Below the pieces are notes generated by a model. The model did no database searches. It saw only the letters and a program-made list of their open reading frames with translations, and was not told where the DNA came from. A DNA stretch of 64,000 nucleotides from Eutreptiella sp. 'Long Island Sound 2002' (taxonomy: Eukaryota > Euglenozoa > Euglenophyceae > Eutreptiales > Eutreptiaceae): NCBI GenBank assembly GCA_964036045.1, contig OZ038400.1, forward strand, positions 16,365,079 through 16,429,078, in the 5' to 3' direction. Below, piece by piece: positions 23,501-36,082 of this stretch; position 1 is the stretch's first letter, and each line of letters opens with the position of its first letter. Both the position numbers and the translations under genes were made by a program.

Positions 23501-26500
23501 TCGCTACCCAGGGGGCTTGGCCAAAAATGGCCTTCCTGCCCTGTCTTTGGACGTATTATGCCTAGCCTGTGTGGCGGCTGTCCGGACCGTAGGGTGGTCA
23601 GTCTGGGGGCTTTTTGGTCAATGTTTGATTAAGCAAGTTGACTTTGATTCGGGGCTCGCCTATGTCTTACAGCAGCGGATACCGTTTTACCGGTGGTCCA
23701 AATCCCAATTGTATGGTGCATGGCGTACCCATGAACCTGACTCCATGCTTCCAAGCTTCAAAACTGCTATCTAGAGGGCAAATTGGAGGCCGGGACCCTC
23801 TTTTTTGAAATCTTTGGGCCTGAAGGCCGCCAGGCCTTCAGCCGCCCGCCCGCCTTCGCCCACGCCTTAGCCGAAGCCAAAGGCGGAGGCCAACCCTTTA
23901 GAGTCGCTACCCAGGGGGCTTGGCCAAAAATGGCCTTCCTGCCCTGTCTTTGGACGTATTATGCCTAGCCTGTGTGGCGGCTGTCCGGACCGTAGGGTGG
24001 TCAGTCTGGGGGCTTTTTGGTCAATGTTTGATTAAGCAAGTTGACTTTGATTCGGGGCTCGCCTATGTCTTACAGCAGCGGATACCGTTTTACCGGTGGT
24101 CCAAATCCCAATTGTATGGTGCATGGCGTACCCATGAACCTGATTCCATGCTTCCAAGCTTCAAAACTGCTATCTAGAGGGCAAATTGGAGGCCGGGACC
24201 CTCTTTTTTGAAATCTTTGGGGCTGAAGGCCGCCAGGCCTTCAGCCGCCCACCCGCCTTCGCCCACGCCTTAGCCGAAGCCAAAGGCGGAGGCCAACCCT
24301 TTAGAGTCGCTACCCAGGGGGCTTGGCCAAAAATGGCCTTCCTGCCCTGTCTTTGGACGTATTATGCCTAGCCTGTGTGGCGGCTGTCCGGACCGTAGGG
24401 TGGTCAGTCTGGGGGCTTTTTGGTCAATGTTTGATTAAGCAAGTTGACTTTGATTCGGGGCTCGCCTATGTCTTACAGCAGCGGATACCGTTTTACCGGT
24501 GGTCCAAATCCCAATTGTATGGTGCATGGCGTACCCATGAACCTGATTTCATGCTTCCAAGCTTCAAAACTGCTATCTAGAGGGCAAATTGGAGGCCGGG
24601 ACCCTCTTTTTTGAAATCTTTGGGGCTGAAGGCCGCCAGGCCTTCAGCCGCCCACCCGCCTTCGCCCACGCCTTAGCCGAAGCCAAAGGCGGAGGCCAAC
24701 CCTTTAGAGTCGCTACCCAGGGGGCTTGGCCAAAAATGGCCTTCCTGCCCTGTCTTTGGACGTATTATGCCTAGCCTGTGTGGCGGCTGTCCGGACCGTA
24801 GGGTGGTCAGTCTGGGGGCTTTTTGGTCAATGTTTGATTAAGCAAGTTGACTTTGATTCGGGGCTCGCCTATGTCTTACAGCAGCGGATACCGTTTTACC
24901 GGTGGTCCAAATCCCAATTGTATGGTGCATGGCGTGCCCATGAACCTGATTCCATGCTTCCAAGCTTCAAAACTGCTATCTAGAGGGCAAATTGGAGGCC
25001 GGGACCCTCTTTTTTGAAATCTTTGGGCCTGAAGGCCGCCAGGCCTTCAGCCGCCCGCCCGCCTTCGCCCACGCCTTAGCCGAAGCCAAAGGCGGAGGCC
25101 AACCCTTTAGAGTCGCTACCCAGGGGGCTTGGCCAAAAATGGCCTTCCTGCCCTGTCTTTGGACGTATTATGCCTAGCCTGTGTGGCGGCTGTCCGGACC
25201 GTAGGGTGGTCAGTCTGGGGGCTTTTTGGTCAATGTTTGATTAAGCAAGTTGACTTTGATTCGGGGCTCGCCTATGTCTTACAGCAGCGGATACCGTTTT
25301 ACCGGTGGTCCAAATCCCAATTGTATGGTGCATGGCGTACCCATGAACCTGATTCCATGCTTCCAAGCTTCAAAACTGCTATCTAGAGGGCAAATTGGAG
25401 GCCGGGACCCTCTTTTTTGAAATCTTTGGGCCTGAAGGCCGCCAGGCCTTCAGCCGCCCGCCCGCCTTCGCCCACGCCTTAGCCGAAGCCAAAGGCGGAG
25501 GCCAACCCTTTAGAGTCGCTACCCAGGGGGCTTGGCCAAAAATGGCCTTCCTGCCCTGTCTTTGGACGTATTATGCCTAGCCTGTGTGGCGGCTGTCCGG
25601 ACCGTAGGGTGGTCAGTCTGGGGGCTTTTTGGTCAATGTTTGATTAAGCAAGTTGACTTTGATTCGGGGCTCGCCTATGTCTTACAGCAGCGGATACCGT
25701 TTTACCGGTGGTCCAAATCCCAATTGTATGGTGCATGGCGTGCCCATGAACCTGATTCCATGCTTCCAAGCTTCAAAACTGCTATCTAGAGGGCAAATTG
25801 GAGGCCGGGACCCTCTTTTTTGAAATCTTTGGGCCTGAAGGCCGCCAGGCCTTCAGCCGCCCGCCCGCCTTCGCCCACGCCTTAGCCGAAGCCAAAGGCG
25901 GAGGCCAACCCTTTAGAGTCGCTACCCAGGGGGCTTGGCCAAAAATGGCCTTCCTGCCCTGTCTTTGGACGTATTATGCCTAGCCTGTGTGGCGGCTGTC
26001 CGGACCGTAGGGTGGTCAGTCTGGGGGCTTTTTGGTCAATGTTTGATTAAGCAAGTTGACTTTGATTCGGGGCTCGCCTATGTCTTACAGCAGCGGATAC
26101 CGTTTTACCGGTGGTCCAAATCCCAATTGTATGGTGCATGGCGTACCCATGAACCTGACTCCATGCTTCCAAGCTTCAAAACTGCTATCTAGAGGGCAAA
26201 TTGGAGGCCGGGACCCTCTTTTTTGAAATCTTTGGGGCTGAAGGCCGCCAGGCCTTCAGCCGCCCGCCCGCCTTCGCCCACGCCTTAGCCGAAGCCAAAG
26301 GCGGAGGCCAACCCTTTAGAGTCGCTACCCAGGGGGCTTGGCCAAAAATGGCCTTCCTGCCCTGTCTTTGGACGTATTATGCCTAGCCTGTGTGGCGGCT
26401 GTCCGGACCGTAGGGTGGTCAGTCTGGGGGCTTTTTGGTCAATGTTTGATTAAGCAAGTTGACTTTGATTCGGGGCTCGCCTATGTCTTACAGCAGCGGA

Positions 26501-27006
26501 TACCGTTTTACCGGTGGTCCAAATCCCAATTGTATGGTGCATGGCGTACCCATGAACCTGATTCCATGCTTCCAAGCTTCAAAACTGCTATCTAGAGGGC
26601 AAATTGGAGGCCGGGACCCTCTTTTTTGAAATCTTTGGGCCTGAAGGCCGCCAGGCCTTCAGCCGCCCGCCCGCCTTCGCCCACGCCTTAGCCGAAGCCA
26701 AAGGCGGAGGCCAACCCTTTAGAGTCGCTACCCAGGGGGCTTGGCCAAAAATGGCCTTCCTGCCCTGTCTTTGGACGTATTATGCCTAGCCTGTGTGGCG
26801 GCTGTCCGGACCGTAGGGTGGTCAGTCTGGGGGCTTTTTGGTCAATGTTTGATTAAGCAAGTTGACTTTGATTCGGGGCTCGCCTATGTCTTACAGCAGC
26901 GGATACCGTTTTACCGGTGGTCCAAATCCCAATTGTATGGTGCATGGCGTACCCATGAACCTGATTCCATGCTTCCAAGCTTCAAAACTGCTATCTAGAG
27001 GGCAAA

Positions 27007-28215
27007 TTGGAGGCCGGGACCCTCTTTTTTGAAATCTTTGGGGCTGAAGGCCGCCAGGCCTTCAGCCGCCCACCCGCCTTCGCCCACGCCTTAGCCGAAG
27101 CCAAAGGCGGAGGCCAACCCTTTAGAGTCGCTACCCAGGGGGCTTGGCCAAAAATGGCCTTCCTGCCCGGTCTTTGGACGTATTATGCCTAGCCTGTGTG
27201 GCGGCTGTCCGGACCGTAGGGTGGTCAGTCTGGGGGCTTTTTGGTCAATGTTTGATTAAGCAAGTTGACTTTGATTCGGGGCTCGCCTATGTCTTACAGC
27301 AGCGGATACCGTTTTACCGGTGGTCCAAATCCCAATTGTATGGTGCATGGCGTACCCATGAACCTGATTTCATGCTTCCAAGCTTCAAAACTGCTATCTA
27401 GAGGGCAAATTGGAGGCCGGGACCCTCTTTTTTGAAATCTTTGGGGCTGAAGGCCGCCAGGCCTTCAGCCGCCCACCCGCCTTCGCCCACGCCTTAGCCG
27501 AAGCCAAAGGCGGAGGCCAACCCTTTAGAGTCGCTACCCAGGGGGCTTGGCCAAAAATGGCCTTCCTGCCCTGTCTTTGGACGTATTATGCCTAGCCTGT
27601 GTGGCGGCTGTCCGGACCGTAGGGTGGTCAGTCTGGGGGCTTTTTGGTCAATGTTTGATTAAGCAAGTTGACTTTGATTCGGGGCTCGCCTATGTCTTAC
27701 AGCAGCGGATACCGTTTTACCGGTGGTCCAAATCCCAATTGTATGGTGCATGGCGTGCCCATGAACCTGATTCCATGCTTCCAAGCTTCAAAACTGCTAT
27801 CTAGAGGGCAAATTGGAGGCCGGGACCCTCTTTTTTGAAATCTTTGGGCCTGAAGGCCGCCAGGCCTTCAGCCGCCCGCCCGCCTTCGCCCACGCCTTAG
27901 CCGAAGCCAAAGGCGGAGGCCAACCCTTTAGAGTCGCTACCCAGGGGGCTTGGCCAAAAATGGCCTTCCTGCCCTGTCTTTGGACGTATTATGCCTAGCC
28001 TGTGTGGCGGCTGTCCGGACCGTAGGGTGGTCAGTCTGGGGGCTTTTTGGTCAATGTTTGATTAAGCAAGTTGACTTTGATTCGGGGCTCGCCTATGTCT
28101 TACAGCAGCGGATACCGTTTTACCGGTGGTCCAAATCCCAATTGTATGGTGCATGGCGTGCCCATGAACCTGATTCCATGCTTCCAAGCTTCAAAACTGC
28201 TATCTAGAGGGCAAA
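27007..28215 (+). repeat. Three-unit higher-order block D, copy 1
   Basis: Unit 1 has CTGCCCGGTC and GATTTC, unit 2 has GTGCCC, and unit 3 is C-type with GTGCCC. The same order follows immediately at 28216-29424. The two copies differ in unit 1 at the G/C site before CTGAAGG. Confidence 0.8.
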
Positions 28216-29424
28216 TTGGAGGCCGGGACCCTCTTTTTTGAAATCTTTGGGCCTGAAGGCCGCCAGGCCTTCAGCCGCCCACCCGCCTTCGCCCACGCCT
28301 TAGCCGAAGCCAAAGGCGGAGGCCAACCCTTTAGAGTCGCTACCCAGGGGGCTTGGCCAAAAATGGCCTTCCTGCCCGGTCTTTGGACGTATTATGCCTA
28401 GCCTGTGTGGCGGCTGTCCGGACCGTAGGGTGGTCAGTCTGGGGGCTTTTTGGTCAATGTTTGATTAAGCAAGTTGACTTTGATTCGGGGCTCGCCTATG
28501 TCTTACAGCAGCGGATACCGTTTTACCGGTGGTCCAAATCCCAATTGTATGGTGCATGGCGTACCCATGAACCTGATTTCATGCTTCCAAGCTTCAAAAC
28601 TGCTATCTAGAGGGCAAATTGGAGGCCGGGACCCTCTTTTTTGAAATCTTTGGGGCTGAAGGCCGCCAGGCCTTCAGCCGCCCACCCGCCTTCGCCCACG
28701 CCTTAGCCGAAGCCAAAGGCGGAGGCCAACCCTTTAGAGTCGCTACCCAGGGGGCTTGGCCAAAAATGGCCTTCCTGCCCTGTCTTTGGACGTATTATGC
28801 CTAGCCTGTGTGGCGGCTGTCCGGACCGTAGGGTGGTCAGTCTGGGGGCTTTTTGGTCAATGTTTGATTAAGCAAGTTGACTTTGATTCGGGGCTCGCCT
28901 ATGTCTTACAGCAGCGGATACCGTTTTACCGGTGGTCCAAATCCCAATTGTATGGTGCATGGCGTGCCCATGAACCTGATTCCATGCTTCCAAGCTTCAA
29001 AACTGCTATCTAGAGGGCAAATTGGAGGCCGGGACCCTCTTTTTTGAAATCTTTGGGCCTGAAGGCCGCCAGGCCTTCAGCCGCCCGCCCGCCTTCGCCC
29101 ACGCCTTAGCCGAAGCCAAAGGCGGAGGCCAACCCTTTAGAGTCGCTACCCAGGGGGCTTGGCCAAAAATGGCCTTCCTGCCCTGTCTTTGGACGTATTA
29201 TGCCTAGCCTGTGTGGCGGCTGTCCGGACCGTAGGGTGGTCAGTCTGGGGGCTTTTTGGTCAATGTTTGATTAAGCAAGTTGACTTTGATTCGGGGCTCG
29301 CCTATGTCTTACAGCAGCGGATACCGTTTTACCGGTGGTCCAAATCCCAATTGTATGGTGCATGGCGTGCCCATGAACCTGATTCCATGCTTCCAAGCTT
29401 CAAAACTGCTATCTAGAGGGCAAA
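28216..29424 (+). repeat. Three-unit higher-order block D, copy 2
   Basis: Directly adjacent 1209-bp copy of block D, giving a local tandem of trimers. The private CTGCCCGGTC variant occurs only in the first unit of each copy. Confidence 0.8.
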
Positions 29425-31137
29425 TTGGAGGCCGGGACCCTCTTTTTTGAAATCTTTGGGCCTGAAGGCCGCCAGGCCTTCAGCCGCCCGCCCGCCTTCG
29501 CCCACGCCTTAGCCGAAGCCAAAGGCGGAGGCCAACCCTTTAGAGTCGCTACCCAGGGGGCTTGGCCAAAAATGGCCTTCCTGCCCTGTCTTTGGACGTA
29601 TTATGCCTAGCCTGTGTGGCGGCTGTCCGGACCGTAGGGTGGTCAGTCTGGGGGCTTTTTGGTCAATGTTTGATTAAGCAAGTTGACTTTGATTCGGGGC
29701 TCGCCTATGTCTTACAGCAGCGGATACCGTTTTACCGGTGGTCCAAATCCCAATTGTATGGTGCATGGCGTACCCATGAACCTGATTCCATGCTTCCAAG
29801 CTTCAAAACTGCTATCTAGAGGGCAAATTGGAGGCCGGGACCCTCTTTTTTGAAATCTTTGGGCCTGAAGGCCGCCAGGCCTTCAGCCGCCCGCCCGCCT
29901 TCGCCCACGCCTTAGCCGAAGCCAAAGGCGGAGGCCAACCCTTTAGAGTCGCTACCCAGGGGGCTTGGCCAAAAATGGCCTTCCTGCCCTGTCTTTGGAC
30001 GTATTATGCCTAGCCTGTGTGGCGGCTGTCCGGACCGTAGGGTGGTCAGTCTGGGGGCTTTTTGGTCAATGTTTGATTAAGCAAGTTGACTTTGATTCGG
30101 GGCTCGCCTATGTCTTACAGCAGCGGATACCGTTTTACCGGTGGTCCAAATCCCAATTGTATGGTGCATGGCGTACCCATGAACCTGATTCCATGCTTCC
30201 AAGCTTCAAAACTGCTATCTAGAGGGCAAATTGGAGGCCGGGACCCTCTTTTTTGAAATCTTTGGGGCTGAAGGCCGCCAGGCCTTCAGCCGCCCACCCG
30301 CCTTCGCCCACGCCTTAGCCGAAGCCAAAGGCGGAGGCCAACCCTTTAGAGTCGCTACCCAGGGGGCTTGGCCAAAAATGGCCTTCCTGCCCTGTCTTTG
30401 GACGTATTATGCCTAGCCTGTGTGGCGGCTGTCCGGACCGTAGGGTGGTCAGTCTGGGGGCTTTTTGGTCAATGTTTGATTAAGCAAGTTGACTTTGATT
30501 CGGGGCTCGCCTATGTCTTACAGCAGCGGATACCGTTTTACCGGTGGTCCAAATCCCAATTGTATGGTGCATGGCGTACCCATGAACCTGATTTCATGCT
30601 TCCAAGCTTCAAAACTGCTATCTAGAGGGCAAATTGGAGGCCGGGACCCTCTTTTTTGAAATCTTTGGGGCTGAAGGCCGCCAGGCCTTCAGCCGCCCAC
30701 CCGCCTTCGCCCACGCCTTAGCCGAAGCCAAAGGCGGAGGCCAACCCTTTAGAGTCGCTACCCAGGGGGCTTGGCCAAAGATGGCCTTCCTGCCCTGTCT
30801 TTGGACGTATTATGCCTAGCCTGTGTGGCGGCTGTCCGGACCGTAGGGTGGTCAGTCTGGGGGCTTTTTGGTCAATGTTTGATTAAGCAAGTTGACTTTG
30901 ATTCGGGGCTCGCCTATGTCTTACAGCAGCGGATACCGTTTTACCGGTGGTCCAAATCCCAATTGTATGGTGCATGGCGTGCCCATGAACCTGATTCCAT
31001 GCTTCCAAGCTTCAAAACTGCTATCTAGAGGGCAAATTGGAGGCCGGGACCCTCTTTTTTGAAATCTTTGGGCCTGAAGGCCGCCAGGCCTTCAGCCGCC
31101 CGCCCGCCTTCGCCCACGCCTTAGCCGAAGCCAAAGG

Positions 31138-31174
31138 CGGAGGCCAACCCTTTAGAGTCGCTACCCAGGGGGCT
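31138..31174 (+). repeat. 37-bp direct duplication, left of the 215-bp satellite block
   Basis: This stretch of the last left-hand 403-bp unit (from CGGAGGCCAACC to CAGGGGGCT) is identical to 54452-54488, where the 403-bp satellite resumes. It ends exactly where the sequence switches to the 215-bp satellite. It may be a target-site-like duplication. It may equally result from joining two 403-bp units at staggered positions, since every unit contains this sequence. Confidence 0.9.
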
Positions 31175-31707
31175 GGCCAGAACAAGCTGCATCATGCTGT
31201 TCGTGTACCATACGAACCACCCCGCACGTGTAGCAGAGAATTTGCCCGAATTTGCCCGTGTGTGCAAATGTGAGGTTTAGGCTCCCTTGCACGCGTACGA
31301 CGCTATTTTGAGGTTGAACTGAACAGTGGGTGCCCGCACAATGACCATTTCAAATTGGTATTGCCCATATCTCGACCACTCAACCCCCTGGTCAAAACAA
31401 GGTGCATCATGATGTTCGTGTACCATACGAACCACGTCGCACGTGTAGCAGAGAATTTGCCCGAATTTGCCCGTGTGTGCAAATGTGAGGTTTAGGCTCC
31501 CTTGCACGTGAAGGACGCTATTTTCAGGTTGAACTGAACAGTGCGTGCCCGCACAATGACCATTTCAAATTGGTATTGCCCATATCTCGACCACTCAACC
31601 CTCCGGCCAGAACAAGCTGCATCATGCTGTTCGTGTACCATACGAACCACGTCGCACGTGTAGCAGAGAATTTGCCCGAATTTGCGCGTGTGCAAATGTG
31701 AGGTTTA

Positions 31708-31922
31708 GGCTCCCTTGCACGTGAAGGACGCTATTTTCAGGTTGAACTGAACAGTGCGTGCCCGCACAATGACCATTTCAAATTGGTATTGCGCATATCT
31801 CGACCACTCAACCCCCTGGTCAAAACAAGGTGCATCATGATGTTCGTGTACCATACGAACCACCTCGCACGTGTAGCAGAGAATTCGCCCGAATTTGCGC
31901 GTGTGCGCAAATGTGAGGTTCA
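31708..31922 (+). repeat. Representative 215-bp monomer with landmarks
   Basis: Phase starts at GGCTCCCTTGCAC. This copy has a CACGTG palindrome at 31718-31723, a 6-bp-arm inverted repeat (GTTCGT/ACGAAC, 7-nt spacer) at 31842-31860, and a second CACGTG at 31868-31873. These are followed by two tandem GAATTTGCCC-like decamers and then GCAAATGTGAGG. The first CACGTG is often CACGCG, CACATG or CACACG in other units. The second is usually kept, with minority forms CACATG and CACGTA. Confidence 0.9.
31842..31860. repeat. Inverted repeat in the 215-bp unit (GTTCGT/ACGAAC)
   Basis: Six-base arms flank the spacer GTACCAT. The motif recurs once per 215-bp unit and is among the least variable parts of the monomer; the common variant is GTTCGC in the left arm. 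Such dyads are typical protein-binding or cruciform sites, but no binding factor can be named from the sequence. Confidence 0.7.
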
Positions 31923-34900
31923 GGCTCCCTTGCACGCGAATAACCTTATTTCCAGGTTGAACCGAACAGTACGTGCCCGCACAATGCCGATTTCAAATTG
32001 GTATTGCCCATATCTCAACCACTCTACTCTCTGGCCACAACAAGCTGCATCATGCTATTCGTGTACCATACGAACCGCGTCGCACGTGTAGCAGAGAATT
32101 TGCCCGAATTTGCCCGTGTGTGCAAATGTGAGGTTTAGGCTCCCTTGCACGTGAAGGACGCTATTTTCAGGTTGAACTGAACAGTGCGTGCCCGCACAAT
32201 GACCATTCCAAATTGGTATTGCCCATATCTCGACCACTCAACCCCCTGGTCAAAACAAGGTGCATCATGATGTTCGTGTACCATACGAACCACCTCGCAC
32301 ATGTAGCAGAGAATTTGCCCGAATTTGCCCGTGTGTGCAAATGTGAGGTTCAGGCTACCTTGCACGCGAATAACCTTATTTCCAGGTTGAACCGAACAGT
32401 ACGTGCCCGCACAATGCCGATTTCAAATTGGTATTGCCCATATCACAACCACTCAACCCTCCGGCCATAACAAGCTGCATCATGCTGTTCGTGTACCATA
32501 CGAACCACGTCGCACGTGTAGCAGAGAATTTGCCCGAATTTGCCCGTGTGTACAAATGTGAGGTTTAGGCCCCCTTGCACGTGAAGGACGCTATTTTCAG
32601 GTTGAACTGAACAGTGCGTGCCCGCACAATGACCATTTCAAATTGGTATTGCCCATATCTCCACCACTCAACCCTCCGGCCAGAACAAGCTGCATCATGC
32701 TGTTCGTGTACCATACGAACCACGTCGCACGTGTAGCAGAGAATTTGCCCGAATTTGCCCGTGTGTGCAAATGTGAGGTTTAGGCTCCCTTGCACGTGAA
32801 GGACGCTATTTTCAGGTTGAACTGAACAGTGCGTGCCCGCACAATGACCTTTCCAAATTGGTATTTGCCATATCTCGACCACTCAACCCCCTGGTCAAAA
32901 CAAGGTGCATCATGATGTTCGTGTACCATACGAACAACCCCGCACGTGTAGCAGAGAATTTGCCCGAATTTGCCCGTGTGCGCAAATGTGAGGTTCAGGC
33001 TCCCTTGCACGCGAATAACCTTATTTTCAGGTTGAACCGAACAGTACGTGCCCGCACAATGCCGATTTCAAATTGGTATTGCCCATATCTCGACCACTTA
33101 ACCCTCTGGCCAGAACAAGCTGCAGCATGTTGTTCGTGTACCATACGAACCACATCGCACGTGTAGCAGAGAATTTGCCCGAATTTGCCCGTGTGTGCAA
33201 ATCTGGGCTTTAGGCTCCCTTGCACGCGAATGACGCTATTTTCAGGTTGAACTTCACAGTACGTGCCCGCACAATGCCCATTTCAAATTGGTATTGCCCA
33301 TATCTCGACCACTCAACCCCCTGCTCAAAACAAGTTGCATCATGATGTTCGTGTACCATACGAACCACCTCGCACATGTAGCAGAGAATTTGCCCGAATT
33401 TGCCCGTGTGTTCAAATGTGAGGTCCAGGCTCCCTTGCAGGTGAACGATGCTACGTTCAGGTTGAACTTCACAGTACGTGCCCGCACAATGACCATTCCA
33501 AATTGGTATTGCCAATATCACAACCACTCAACCCTCCGGCCAGAACAAGGTGCATCATGCTGTTCGCGTACCATACGAACCACGTCGCACGTGTAGCAGA
33601 GAATTTGCCCGAATTTGCCCGTGTGTGCAAATGTGAGGTTTAGGCTCCCTTGCACGTGAAGGACGCTATTTTCAGGTTGAACTGAACAGTGCGTGCCCGC
33701 ACAATGCCCATTTCAAATTGGTGTTGCCCATATCGCGACCACTCAACCCTCCGGCCAGAACAAGCTGCATCATGCTGTTCGTGTACCATACAAACCACGT
33801 CGCACGTGTAGCAGAGAATTTGCCCGAATTTGCCCGTGTGTGCAAATGTGAGGTTTAGGCTCCCTTGCACACGAGTGAGGCTATTTTCAGGTTGAACTGA
33901 ACAGTACGTGCCCGCACAATGGCCGTTTCAATTTGGTATTGCCCATATCTCGACCACTCAACCCTCTGGCCACAACAAGCTGCATCATGCTATTCGTGTA
34001 CCATACGAACCACGTCGCACGTGTAGCAGAGAATTTGTCCCAATTCGCCCGTGTGCGCAAATGTGGGCTTTAGGCTCCCTTGCACGCGAATGACGCTATT
34101 TTCAGATTGAACTGAACAGTACGTGCCCGCACAATGGCCGTTTCAATTTGGTATTGCCCATATCTCAACCACTCAACCCTCTGGCCACAACAAGCTGCAT
34201 CATGCTATTCGTGTACCATACGAACCACGTCGCACGTGTAGCAGAGAATTTGTCCCAATTCGCCCGTGTGTGGAAATGTGCGGCTTAGGCTCCCCGGCAC
34301 GCGAAGGACGCTATTTTCAGGTCGAACTGAACAGTATGCGCCCGCACAATGCCCATTTCAAATTGGTACTGCCCATATCTCGACCACTCAACCCTCAGGC
34401 CAGACAAAGCTGCATCATGATGTTCGTGTACCATAGGAACCACCTCGCACATGTAGCAGAGAATTAGCTCGAATTTGCCCGTGTGTGCAAATGTGAGGTT
34501 TAGGCTCCCTTGCACGGGAAGGACGCTATTTTCAGGTTGAACTGAACAGTACGTGCATGCACAATGACCATTCCAAATTGGTATTGCCCATATCTCGACC
34601 ACTCAACCCCCTGGTCAAAACAAGGTGCATCATGATGTTCGTGTACCATACGAACCACCCCGCACGTGTAGCAGAGAATTTGCCCGAATTTGCCAGTGTG
34701 TGCAAATGTGAGGTTCGAGCTCCCTTGCACGCGAATAACCTTATTTCCAGGTTGAACCGAACAGTACGTGCCCGCACAATGCCGATTTCAAATTGGTATT
34801 GCCCATATCTCGACCACTTAACCATCTGGCCAGGACAAGCTGCAGCATGTTGTTCGTGTACCATACGAACCACATCGCACGTGTAGCAGAGAATTTGCCC

Positions 34901-35007
34901 GAATTTGCCCGTGTGCGCAAATCTGGGCTTTAGGCTCACTTGCACGCGAATGACGCTATTTTCAGGTTGAACTTCACAGTACGTGCCCGCACAATGCCCA
35001 TTTCAAA

Positions 35008-36082
35008 TTGGTATTGCCCATATCACAACCACTCAACCCTCCGGCCAGAACAAGCTGCATCATGCTGTTCGTGTACCATACGAACCACGTCGCACGTGTA
35101 GCAGAGAATTTGCCCGAATTTGACCGTGTGTGCAAATGTGAGGTTCAGGCTCCCTTGCACGCGAATGAGGCTATTTTCAGGTTGAACTTCACAGTACGTG
35201 CCCGCACAATGCCCATTTCAAATTGGTATTGCCCATATCACAACCACTCAACCCTCCGGCCAGAACAAGCTGCATCATGCTGTTCGTGTACCATACGAAC
35301 CACGTCGCACGTGTAGCAGAGAATTTGCCCGAATCTGCCCGTGTGTGCAAATGTGAGGTTTAGGCTCCCTTGCACGTGAAGGAAGCTATTTTCAGGTTGA
35401 ACTGAACAGTGCGTGCCCGCACAATGACCATTCCAAATTGGTATTGCCCATATCTCGACCACTCAACCCGCTGGTCAAAACAAGGTGCATCATGATGTTC
35501 GTGTACCATACGAACCACCTCGCACGTGTAGCAGAGAATTTGCCCGAATTTGCACGTGTGTGCAAATGTGAGGTTCAGGCTCCCTTGCACGCGAATGACG
35601 CTATTTTCAGGTTGAACTTCACAGTACGTGCCCGCACAATGCCCATTTCAAATTGGTATTGCCCATATCACAACCACTCAACCCTCCGGCCAGAACAAGC
35701 TGCATCATGCTGTTCGTGTACCATACGAACCACGTCGCACGTATAGCAGAGAATTTGCCCGAATTTGCCCGTGTGTGCAAATGTGAGGTTTAGGCTCCCT
35801 TGCACGTGAAGGACGCTATTTTCAGGTTGAACTGAAGAGTGCGTGCCCGCACAATGACCATTCCAAATTGGTATTGCCCATATCTCGACCACTCAACCCC
35901 CTGGTCAAAACAAGGTGCATCATGATGTTCGTGTACCATACGAACCACCTCGCACATGTAGCAGAGAATTTGCCCGAATTTGCCCGTGTGTGCAAATGTG
36001 AGGTTCAGGCTACCTTGCACATGAGTGACGCTATTTTCAGGTTGAACTTCACAGTACGTGCCCGCACAATGCCCATTTCAAA
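35008..36082 (+). repeat. Five-unit (1075-bp) higher-order block of the 215-bp satellite
   Basis: Diagnostic units at 35008, 35438, 35668 and 35790 recur at 36083, 36513, 36743 and 36865, all 1075 bp (5 x 215) downstream. The pattern includes the minority GTATAGCAG and GAAGAGTGCG variants in the same order. The repeat copy therefore begins at 36083. Confidence 0.75.

Larger units (their letters stand above)
1..31174 (+). repeat. 403-bp satellite array, left segment (77 full units plus partial)
   Basis: Head-to-tail tandem array. Taking the TTGGAGGCCGGG motif as phase marker, copies start at 6, 409, 812 and so on to 31037, always exactly 403 bp apart. The window opens inside the array, so its true left end is not seen. 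Copies differ mainly at a handful of recurrent sites: C or G before CTGAAGG, CCCGCCC or CCCACCC, GTACCC or GTGCCC, GATTCC or GATTTC, and GGTGGTC or GGTTGTC. Each full unit carries a HindIII site (AAGCTT) and, with few exceptions, an XbaI site (TCTAGA) near its end. The array stops inside the unit beginning at 31037, at the junction with the 215-bp satellite. No gene is supported here. Confidence 0.98.

Noticed and set aside
31277-31507. 76-codon minus-strand frames, 60-115-codon plus-strand frames and 105-codon fused frames of the 215-bp array as a gene family
   Set aside because: They begin with GTG or TTG in most cases, are longer than one monomer so they overlap each other, and occur on both strands at once. 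They are products of a stop-poor 215-bp repeat.
31842-31873. CENP-B box in the 215-bp satellite
   Set aside because: The TTCG-containing dyad and the TTCGGGCAAATTCGGG strand were compared with the NTTCGNNNNANNCGGGN core. Neither fits; the second is off by one position.
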